From Plasmodium malariae (lineage: Eukaryota; Apicomplexa; Aconoidasida; Haemosporida; Plasmodiidae): DNA of 64,000 bases. The stretch lies in the NCBI RefSeq assembly GCF_900090045.1, contig NC_041786.1, positions 3,361,001 through 3,425,000 of the forward strand. The letters run 5' to 3'. The position numbers were made by a program, and so were the translations under genes. The notes beneath the pieces were generated by a model that saw only the letters and a program-made list of their open reading frames with translations, did not search any database and was not told the DNA's origin. Position 1 is the first letter of the stretch, and each line of letters starts with the position of its first letter. Of this stretch, positions 15,025-25,860 are shown one piece after another.

Positions 15025-16126
15025 GAAATTATTTTAAATAAGTTAACTTTCGATGTGATCTATAAATAAGTAGATAATGAATACAAGTCCAATGAGCAGG
15101 ATACCATTTGTAAAGATAAAATTAAGCCTGAAAAAGAAATTGTTCAGTTCATTACTCTTTTTTAAAATTTATTAAAAATTTTAACGAAGACCATATCTAA
15201 CAATGAAGCTTGAAAGAATATTCTTCATTTTTTCTTTGATTTGATTTATTGAGCATGTGATCAAATAAGGCTTATGTTTAATATGGATTCGAAATATAGT
15301 CTTGTTCATATTGTTATTACTGAAATCAATATTGCGGCACATAATAATAATAGTATTGGTATAATAACGAAACGATGTTATTATTATTTTGGTGATAATT
15401 AAAATGATTAGAAAGAGGAAAAATAATTAGGTGTTTAGTTTAAAAAATACATAGACTTAAAACTAAATATCATTCTTCTAAAAATTAGCGTAAGTTGAAT
15501 TTCTAATACGTTTTTTACATAAAACAGCTATATGAAAAGTGTTTGGGGAGAACATTGTTCTTATATTTTATGATAAATATCAATGCGAGAGTTATCAGTA
15601 TAATTTTAGATAATCTAAGACTTGTATACCCCATATTATTTATTTCGTAAATTAGAATAAAAAGTTCATATATCCATAGAGAAGATAAAAAACATAATTG
15701 AATATTTAACTATTGATGTTATGTTATAAATAGGAGTAGATGAAAATAAGTAAGAACATATAAAATATTAAAATATGATTCCCTTAATGTGGCAATATTA
15801 TCTATTTTCACATTTTTCGTTATTTATGAAGAGTGTATAAGCTGCCTTTTAATATATAAATTTTTTATATTACAACTTATATTTCATTTTCTTAAAAAAT
15901 ATATAGCTATAAAATAAAAAATTAATATGTATAACATAGTTTTCATTTGTGAGTAACTTTATTTACTGAAGAAACTTTGTTATATAATAGGGTTCTAATA
16001 AAAAAGATAAAAGTTAAGAATGGTACTTTTGACGTTCTTACAAAGGAATTATTAAAGAATGATTAACAATCTGTATACATAAAATCACGTAGTAGGATAT
16101 TAAGTATAGCTAATCATAATACTTAA
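15025..16126 (+). pseudogene. pir (Plasmodium interspersed repeat) pseudogene 1
   Basis: PIR proteins are multigene variant proteins of the infected red cell and other stages. After a polypyrimidine acceptor (TTTTTAG ending at 15024) the frame reads EIILNKLTFDVIYK, the usual start of pir exon 2. It continues with Cys/Lys-rich blocks such as NEQDTICKDKIKPEKEI and, after a shift, CSYILYDKYQCESYQYN and CIPHIIYF. A second acceptor (ATAATAG ending at 15990) opens a last exon encoding a basic tail, KELLKND-stop-QSVYIKSRSRI, ending at the stop at 16124-16126. This matches the short cytoplasmic exon of the family. At least six in-frame stops and one or more frameshifts break it. Exon 1 was not found. 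The identification rests on pattern recognition at both ends plus exon layout. Confidence 0.72.
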
Positions 16127-19100
16127 GTTACGTCAAGTTTATGTCTCATAGAACTTCAACAGGATAATAAAAATGATAATGAAAAAACATAAATAGTGTT
16201 ATATAAAATTCTATTTAAAAAAAAAAGAAAAGGACAAAAAAAAAGAAAAAGAAAATATAAATAAGAATTTTTTAAATATAAAATTATATATGCTGAGTAA
16301 ATTATCATAAAAGTTATTGATGCACAACAATGGTATAGAAGAACATATGAAGGTATTCTGACAGTAAAAATACGGAATATTTGAAACGAATAGAATGTAT
16401 TTATATAAATATTTTTTGAAAGCTAATCAAAATGAAGAAAAAGGAAAGAGATATCATTTAGTTATCTATATACCTTTCCATTATACTTTTAAATAATATG
16501 AAGATTAATATTTTTTCATTATTTCAAATATATATGTATTATTTTAATTGTATATATCTACATTTATATATCCTTTCATTTAAACACATATTTTACAAAT
16601 CGTAACTATCTAATATTCAAGGTAAAGCTTTACCTTTTTATGGTACACTTTGTTCTTTGATATTTTCTTTTTAGTCTACCTTTTTATTTCTTCTGAATTG
16701 TCTCAAATGTATCTAATATATTGTTTTTACTTTTTCAGGTTTAATTGTTTGTCCATATTTTTGTTATATATCTTTCTTTTTCCATTTCATTATTAAAAGT
16801 AATCTATAATTTGTTAATTATTATGTAAAATGTTCAAATTTTTTTTTATCTTTTTATTAAATAAAAGTTCATTATATATGAAAATCTATTATATATATTA
16901 TTTTCTTTTATTCAAAGGTTAATTATGTTTATCAAGTGTAAAATGTTGATAATTTTTTGTGTATTCTTATGAAATTATAAGTGTATACCTTAGTAACCTT
17001 ATCGCCTTTTTCTGCATACTTCTACCCGCATGTACATATCTCTGATATATATTATATTGAAATACATTCTATTATAATATAGTTGTAGAATATTAATTTA
17101 TAAATATTAGCTACCCTTAGACATTAATTTATGTGTATTTCCCTTTTAGAGGGTGTTTATGCCTCAAAATCTAGATTTTTAAATCTTACAATTTGTTTTT
17201 TCTTTTTTTTGTTGTACCAGTTATCCTTGATTTATATTTATTCATCTGTTAAACTAAGATATTATTTAATTCTTTTAATTAAATGGTTAAAATTTGAATA
17301 TGCAACTAATTTTATAGTAATACAACTTAAGGAAGTATGAGGAATTTTTATTACATCTTCGGTTTATTCTTCTTCAAAATGACACACTTTTTTCATAATA
17401 TGAATTCATCATACTCTAATATTACTATAATAACCAATTTAATTTTATGTTTTACCTTTTTTTTAGAAGTATATGCTGCAATTTCTGATAAATTAATGGA
17501 TTATAAAAATATATTATACATGTATATGTATTTTCATGAAAAATTGTTATATTCTGTTAAAAGAGCAAATGAATAATATTATAGTTACGATACATAAAGG
17601 ATTTATTAATTAAGAACAAAATGTTACTTAATCTGTTACCTTATAATCATTATTTTATATATTTGGATATACTGAATGATATAATAAAATTTATTATTAC
17701 TTAGATATTTTTATAAGAAATAAGAACCAACAAAGATAAATACCGTTTTCATTTTTACCTATATAAAAGGAAAATAAATATGATTATTCTAATAATTAAA
17801 TTTCCATCCGATAATAAGATCGTTTTGAACAAATATTTTTTTTTAGAATACCAATAAGAAAAGAAATCATGTTAAAAATTTTAGGAATAATAATAGATAA
17901 TTAAGGAAAATAATTTTGTATTATTTTGACTTAAGATTAATGTAATATTATTCTTTTTCTATTGTGTATGATAGTTAATATAATGTTTATTGTATTTATT
18001 TTAGATAGAATAATTAAATCATTGTGAATATACAATAGTATTATACGAACAATTATAATATACATTGTTTACTCGCTTGATAATGCAATGTATTAAGAAA
18101 ATTTTTCATCATTTAAAGTAGTAATTTGATTTTAAAATATTCATTGCATTATTTTAAAAATGGTATATTTTTTTCATATATATGATAATGAGGGTGTTAG
18201 AAAAGAAAAATTCATAGTAGAACAAAGAGATGACATATTAAAAAAATTTTTTAACATAAAACATAAAAAATAAAATTTCATTTATTTAAAAATAAGTATA
18301 TTTACTATTATTATCCTTTTCACATTTCAGTATTAATAATATTAATTTACTTTTTTTTTTATATTATTATCTCTTTATAGTTCTTAATATGGCAAATAAT
18401 TTTAGCTTTAGTTAGTTTTATAATGAATAGTTTTTTTTTTTATTAATATTGTAATGTAATTTTAATGTATAATAAATATATAAATAATTATTTTAAATAC
18501 CAAATATTATGAGGGAAAAAATAATATGAAAGAAAAAAAAATTATGAATGTTATATGATTCCATAGATATCTATTATGACTGTGTATTTTTACCCCTTAA
18601 AAAAATATTTGCTCATGGATAATTCTGAAAATAATAGAATAAATTTAATGTTAAGTAGTTTATTTTACATATTTGCATGATTATAGGAAAAAATAATTAC
18701 GCACTGTACATACAATTTTTTAATAATAATAATGATTCGCTTCAAAATATATTTAATTATTCATTAATGTTACTAAGATAGATGAGATATAATAACATAA
18801 CTATGTTTGATGTATTATATGTAGTAATGTAAGTAGATCAAAAATAATATATATATATACATATATATATGTGCAAAAATATATATGATTTATTTTTTTA
18901 TCTTTCTCCCTATTTTCTTAGATAATATTATCTTTATTTTTGTTCAAACTATCCACAAGAGAAAGAATTAAAATATAAAAATATTTATAATTGTAATACA
19001 TGAAAATATAATTTTCAAGAGAACAATTCTATACAATAAAAATAATAAAAATTCAACGAATTCTTTTTCATAGTGTATCTTATGTAGATTTTATCCTTAT

Positions 19101-20564
19101 GCATTCAGTTAAATTTTTAATCATGTTTTTTTTAAGTGCTAGATATACGAAAATTTTTTTGTTAGTTTATCTTTATGAAATAATTGTATATTGTGCATTT
19201 TTTTAAATATACATTTTCGATAAAATAATAATCGCATTTAACTCTATTTTATGTATATATTTAATAGATTTAATATGAGAAAATATGTATATTACATGAT
19301 TACAGTAGTTAAACGAAACAAAATATAATCTTAAACTTCCTTAGATTAAAATAAGGGAGATAAAATTTCATTAAAGTGGAATTTACAATTATTATTATTT
19401 TTATTATATAAAATTTTGCAAATATATTTTTTATAAATCAAAATAGCTTAATCTTATCATATATTACATTAAATACTTTATAAAGGTTTACTTTTCCTTT
19501 ATTTAAATTTTAATTTTGATACATGAATTTAGTTATCAACCATAAAACTGGTGCGCGATAATGTATTTATCCTAAAATAATATAAATTGTATATTTAAGG
19601 TAGATATTTTTAACTTAAAAACTATGCTTTTATACGAAAAATGGAAATATTAATTATATTTGTAAGTTACAGTGTACATATCTGTAATCATTATTTTATA
19701 AAGTAATGTAGGATTATTAAGTAAACATTTTAATACTAATAATATTTTTTGTTTATGTAAATTAAAAGTAATTTTTTCTATTATTTATTATTAACATATT
19801 TCTATAATAATATAATTAGTAAAAATTTAATAAAATAATAATTTCCTATACGATGTTACAATTTACATGGTATATTGTATTCCTGATCTTTACGTAATAT
19901 TTTTTAAAATTAAAACTATTTTTTGAATATTATAGAAATATCATCATAATAATTTAAGACTAAATTATAATTAAATAAATATTCTCATTAATAAATATTT
20001 ATTTTATAAAATTATTATAAAGAAACGTATAATGTGTCTGTAGATTTTATGATCTTATTACATATATATATTAATTTATTTACCTTTTTTTTCTATGTAC
20101 CCTTTCTTTTTATTTCTATTAATTAACATGTCTCTAAAATAAGTTCTAGTTTTATAATAATAGAAAATTATATATATTTTATTACTAAGAAATAATGATT
20201 GATGGCTTGTTGTTTATATAAAATATTGATCATTGAACACTCCAAAAATATTCTTTCCTTAAAACAATTTTTTAAATATTTTAATAATTCGTAATTTTTA
20301 TCTTATTTTTCAGGAATATATATTATATAGATTATATTCGTATAAAAAATATAAGAAATATTATGAAGTAAATTCCTTTGAAAAGAGTAATTACGGTAAT
20401 ACATTTAAATAATACGAGAAACAACCCTTACTAAGATTAGTGTAAAGAAATAAAAAAAAAAAATTAAAATTACTTTAAATGAATTTTCAGAAATAAAAGA
20501 TAAGGAAAATCTTTATGATATCTTTTTCTATTACAAATACTAATTATATTATGAAATAAAGAAA
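16127..20564. other. AT-rich stretch between two pir relics; two doubtful ORFs
   Basis: No family was recognised. Two plus-strand ORFs, 17131-17340 and 17337-17576, overlap by the ATGA of stop and start. Both are hydrophobic, and the second has a signal-like segment (ITNLILCFTFFLEVYAA). An AG acceptor-like site precedes the first (TTTCCCTTTTAG, ending about 17150). They could be remnants of signal-bearing exons but are too AT-driven to call genes. The rest shows only homopolymers and TA tracts. Confidence 0.45.
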
Positions 20565-21595
20565 ATGGCCAAAAGTTAATTAGAATATAATTGTTTCATC
20601 AGTGATGTTGCTAAATTACTTCATGTAAAATTTTATATTAGTAAAGAATCCAAATAATATCACCATCAATATTTTATTAAATAAAATATTTTAGATGAAT
20701 ATATAGAAAAGATAGAAGATAAAAATATAAAAATTTTTGTTAAACATTAACATATTATAGAATGTATGATTAGTACATGTTCACCATATGAATTTGATAA
20801 ATAAAATAAATAGCTTCATTGTTTTAGTGATATATATCATAGGTATAAAGAAGATCGACATAACGATTGTTATATTTATTACTTGAATCATTGTGTGAAT
20901 TATAATGGAGTTGAAGAAATGTACAAGCTAAAGAAGCTATTAAGTGTGTTGGAAGAACCCAAGGATCAATATTTTGTTAATGTAATAGAGTAAAAAATAT
21001 AAATTGGAAACGATGGAAAATTAATATCCACTGAACATTCCAAATAGGAAGTAAAAGAGCCAGATATAATATTTAACTTTCGTAAAGAATTTAATTTGTA
21101 TGAACATGAATGAATACATAGCTTAGTATGCAAAGTTAAATAATAAGGATATTAATATATATATATGTAAGGACATCATTGAATTTTTCATGTTATTATA
21201 TTATATTCAATTTTATTTTTACATTTCTTGATATATTGGGAATTATTTTTCTTTTTTAAAAACTAAAAAATATTTCCCTTTAAAAATATAAATACTTTAT
21301 GTGAGTACTGGAAATTTATCATATCTAAATACTTGTATTATATACATTTTATAATATTAATTTTTGTTAATATGTAGTAAGTTTGGACCCTGGCAAAACA
21401 TAAGGAAGAAAAAGGAAAAAAATAAAAAAACATTATAAGAATATGGATGAAGAATGAAAGAATGAATTATTAGAGCATATTTCAGAATCTTCTAATATAA
21501 AGCATACAAACAGGCAATTACAGATAGCTCACAATTCTATACGACATCCTTTAGTACATGTTATATATATTATACATTATGATTTAGAGTTATGA
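20565..21595 (+). pseudogene. pir pseudogene 2
   Basis: From an ATG at 20565 a single frame runs 183 codons to a stop at 21111-21113 with no frameshift, though about nine in-frame stops interrupt it. It opens MAKS-stop-LEYNCFISDV and later has a Cys-containing block HNDCYIYYLNHCVNYNGVEE, consistent with pir exons 1-2. After a gap for a possible membrane segment, an acceptor (TATGTAG ending at 21377) opens a tail exon. This tail has a KFGPW-like start, a Lys-rich run, and ELLEHISESSNIKHTNRQL followed by IAHNSIRHP, the classic pir cytoplasmic end. In-frame stops and shifts break the tail exon as well. The tail is the stronger evidence; the assignment of the N-terminal part relies on its position and Cys pattern. 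Confidence 0.7.
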
Positions 21596-21603
21596 TAATA
21601 AGT

Positions 21604-22130
21604 TCACAAATGGGGTTATGTAATCAATTCTATTTAAAAGGAAGCGAAAACACAAAGTTAAATATAATAAGACAGTAAATTTATGTTTATATGGGAGGTT
21701 ACATCAAAAGAACAACTGTCAAAGTTTAAGATTATAATGGAAATGCCCATGAAAATGCTATAACTGTTAAAATAAAAAGCAGTGGAATTATAAATTGAAC
21801 ATTTATTAGAAACTTTTCTGAGAGGGTCTATTAAGGAGGAAAAAATAACTTTTTAGAATGAAATAATAAAAAAAGTATGGAAAAAATGCAGGATAGTAAC
21901 TTAATGGAATGAAAAGTAAAAATTATAGAATCAATTTATTAAGTAGCTTTTCTATATATTTGACGAATAGAAAAGAAAATATTCATTTCGGAATAGTATA
22001 TTAAGGTACTAAATAGAAAAGAGGAATTATGCAAAAATTATTCAAATATAATAGAAGATTTAACTTATTAAAAATGTAATTAAAAGTGCTTCTTCCGAAA
22101 AATCACTCTTCATGTAAATAATTAAATTGA
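21604..22130 (+). pseudogene. Unassigned stop-riddled protein-coding relic
   Basis: Two adjoining plus-strand frames look protein-like but cannot be assigned. One, from about 21605, contains MGLCNQFYLKGSENTK and DYNGNAHENAITVKIKSSG. A shift then leads into HLLETFLRGSIKEEKITF, NEIIKKVWKKCRIVT and LFYIFDE. The composition is unlike the surrounding AT-noise (Gly, Trp, Arg and Cys are present). About ten stops break it. It follows the pir tail directly in the same orientation. A Trp-rich cytoplasmic domain (STP1/SURFIN-like) is possible but not shown. Confidence 0.4.
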
Positions 22131-22559
22131 TAGAAAAAAAAAATTAAACACTATTACAAAAATGCGTATACAGTTAAGCTGTGTTATTAATATAGTATGT
22201 TTTGTGTTTTTTATATATCTTAATAAAATTGGACCTTATTTGTATAGTTCCATTAGTTAATATTTGTTATGAAAAAAAGGCTTTTTATTAAATAGTATGT
22301 TCAAATTGGTACTACCTTGAAGAAGTGTATCCCATATGACATGTTATCTGAATATGAATAATCTGTATAATAATGTATAAAAACAAGTGTTGTTCATGTT
22401 CTTTTTTTCATATTCGACGATCTTGCCAGAACCCAAATGGAGAAAACTAATCTAAAAAAAAAAAAAAAGAAAAGAAAATATGCATTTAAAAATATATATA
22501 TTCCTTTCATGATAGTAATTTTTTTATTGAAATGGTTCATGAAAATTTTAGAAAATATA

Positions 22560-23375
22560 TATTTTTAAATAGAATTTTTATTGACCTTAAACAGACAAAA
22601 TAAAATGAAAAATATCCGCACTAATGTCATTAAAAGCTTTATCAGAGTACAAACATTATTAGGAATATTACTAAATTTGATATAATTATGCTGATTTAAT
22701 AATTTAGTTACTTCTTCCTCGGAAGGTAAAAGTAATGGTATATAATAATTATATTTTAATGATGGTAAATTAATTTTATCCTAATTATCTTTAAATAATT
22801 TCAATTTTTATCAATATGTTTATTATTTGTTACAATTACTATATTTTTTAATAATACTATTAAAATATTTAACTCTTTCTGCAATGAATAATAGGTGGTG
22901 TTTTTTTTTTTTTTTTTATGTAACAATATTATTATTTTTATAAATTTTATTTTTAATGCATTGGAAATATTCGGAAAAATAATATAAACTTCTTTCTATT
23001 CAAATATATCCTTAGTTTATATATTATAATGTCTTATTGTTACACATGTGATGAATACTGTTTGAAAACTTTATGAAATGCAATATGTAGCATATTAACG
23101 TGTCTAAGTTGTTAGGCACTTTATTGTTAGATATTATCTCATATAACCGATTGTTACAATTAATCACAAATGTTAGATAAAAATTGATTATATTTTTAAC
23201 ACATTTCACTTAATGGTGCTAATATTTGAGGATGTTTTTGAAAATGTTGAATTAAATTATGTCTATTTAGATAAATGTCAGGAATAATATAACTGTCAAT
23301 AGTTTTATTATGAAAGCCTTCATAATTAAACAATTCATTGTACAATTTATTTGAAGGTACACTCCTAAAACAGGG
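22560..23375 (-). pseudogene. pir-like variant protein relic, opposite strand
   Basis: Read on the minus strand from about 23375, the frame gives CFRSVPSNKLYNELFNYEG, then IIPDIYLNRHNLIQHF and a short Cys block. A shifted frame follows with CNNRLYEIISNNKVPNNLDT. Farther along, IPLLLPSEEEVTKLLNQHN is followed by a hydrophobic stretch LIKLLMTLVRIFFILF near 22570-22620 that could be the membrane segment. The PSNKLYNEL opening resembles pir exon 2. Several stops and shifts occur. It could instead belong to another exported or surface family. It faces pir pseudogene 2 tail to tail. Confidence 0.48.
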
Positions 23376-25516
23376 ATACTTTAAAATTAAAAAAAAATAT
23401 ATATATACAGAACTACAATTATAGAAATGTTCATTTTAAGGCAACAATTATTTTGACGTTTCACATACAGTAGAATATTAAAATAGAGTGATATAAATAA
23501 TGATCTTAATAAAAAAATAAAAATGTACCCATTTTACTATTTTGGGATAAATTATATTTTCCGAAATGTGAACTATATATACGTATATTTGTTAAATAAT
23601 ATCATATAATATTGTTAATTAGGCGTACTATATTTTTACTTTTTCCGTAGAATGAAAAATATAAAAAAATATTTTTTCACAAAAACTACTACATAATTGT
23701 GTATGATTTTAAAGTGTTACATTATTACTAAAAACATATATGAAATGAACGACAGAATTACTAATAAAAAATAAAAGGAAAGTTAAAACTATTATATTTT
23801 ATAAAAAATAATTTTATATTGTAAAATATTATTCGTCTTTATATAACTAGTGGAAAATATTGTCATTGTTTTAAAGGGCTAAATAATAGAATAAATTATT
23901 TTTTTTATATAAAAGAAAAATATAATTTTTTTTTTTTTTTTAAACATATGTTTTTTTATTTCATTTAAATATTTTGCATATATAAATATTATTTATTAAA
24001 AAATAAAAAATATATATACCTTCTTATGAAAAAACCTTTTATATTTTGAAGTTCAATTCTTCAGAATTTTTTATTGTATTTAGGTTTTTTTCTAAGAGTT
24101 CTACTAGTTGATTAATAACGTTTTTCTAAATGCATAGAACTATAATAAATATATAAATAAATGGATAAACTTTTATAAAAAAAGAATATATAATAATTAA
24201 GAAGTAAATAATTTTTTGATTAGGTGTAGAAAATATTTCTATAAAATTTTTTAATAATAATTGTGTAACATGATGTTCTACACTCTATAAAAAATTATTT
24301 CATCATTATTTTATCCCATTTTAATCTGCAATACAGTTAATGATATTAATATGTTATGCAAATATTGAAGTATATAATAAAATGGAGTATATTATGTTAT
24401 ATATTATGCTATTATTTACAAATTTATAAATTAGTATAATTTTATCTATTTAGAATAAAAATAAAAATATATATATTTTTATATATATTATACTAATTAT
24501 CTTAAAGGGTGAAGTGTAAAATGAAAAATTTTTTATATATATAATACAAAAAAAATAAGGTTAAAAATGTCATTGTAAAAAATTAGATGTAATCTACTTA
24601 ATAAATATGGAAAGTTCAGGAAATTTACTACGTTTTCCTTTATTATATAGAGGCTCTGAAGTTGTGAAGAATATTATTTATCATATTGAGAAAATTTTAT
24701 TTCTGTTTTATATTTTTAACTTTTAACTGTTTATCAAAAATTCTATAATATAATAACATATTAGTTCAAAAAGTTAATAAATTGACAAACATTTCTTCTA
24801 TTTATAGATTTGTATTAGAAACAAAATATCTAAAATTAGTTTATAAAATTAAAATGATATATATTAACATAATGTTACAAAATTTGTAAAGTCTTAATAT
24901 GTATATTTAATGGTTATAAGAATTATAAAAAAATAAAAAATAAAAAAAAGAGGAAAAATAGTTATTATTAATATACATATAGATACAATGGATGCTTTTT
25001 TTCATTATGAATCATATTTAAGAGGTAATAAAACTTACAATTTTCATATATGTATTATGTTTTGTTTTTCTTAATTTATATAAATTTTTCAATATACACA
25101 ATGAAAAGAAAATTTGATTTATTTTTATGGTAGGAATATTAGCTGTAAATTATATTTTATTTACCAAAAGTTTTTAATTTCGCTTGTTTAATGAAAAAAT
25201 CTATAAATTTAAAGAAATATAACAACTAAACATAAAAAATTAGTAAATATTCAATGAACTAAAATTTTTCATATAAATAATGTTTTCCATGAATTAACAG
25301 AAAGAATTAACGTTAGTTCTGAATTAACTAAAATTATGAATTACGATTATAGTAGAAGTTTGAAAAATATAATTTTTTTTTTTTTTTTTTTTACTTAAGG
25401 TCTAGCAAAAATTTATGTAAAAAAATTATTATTTTTTCATTTGATTAACACTTGTGTGTTTTGTAATTAAAAACTTTTTTTATTTATATTTTCCTTTCAG
25501 ATGTTATAAGATGGAG
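23376..25516. other. Gene-free AT-rich stretch upstream of the DBL gene
   Basis: No coding relic was recognised. The stretch holds several A and T homopolymers, including a T tract ending near 25392. It presumably carries the upstream region of the DBL gene, but no core promoter motif can be assigned by eye in this base composition. Confidence 0.5.

Positions 25517-25545
<29 letters not shown>
25517..25545. repeat. Uninterrupted poly(dA) tract, 29 A
   Basis: This is the longest pure homopolymer noticed in the window. It sits about 315 bp upstream of the DBL-gene ATG. Long dA:dT tracts are common in Plasmodium intergenic DNA and can affect nucleosome positioning; a role in this promoter is inference only. 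Confidence 0.85.
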
Positions 25546-25550
<5 letters not shown>

Positions 25551-25860
25551 TTAATATAATTACACACTTTATTTTCCATTATACTTATGTATATATGTGT
25601 GCGCGTAGAGAGTTAAGTTGAACGGCTGATATTGTAATGAGAAAAAAATAGATTGAAATATAAAGTAAAATGGTAGAAACATTCTAAATGTATCTACATT
25701 TTACATATTCATTGGTTCAAGTTGTTCGGGTTTACTTGGTTATACATAAGGTTAACTTCAATTAATATCCTTTTTTTTATTTATAAATAGTAGAAAATAA
25801 TAATTTTATAGTACACTTTTTGTTCTTCATAATATTGAATATTTATAAATATATTTTTTA

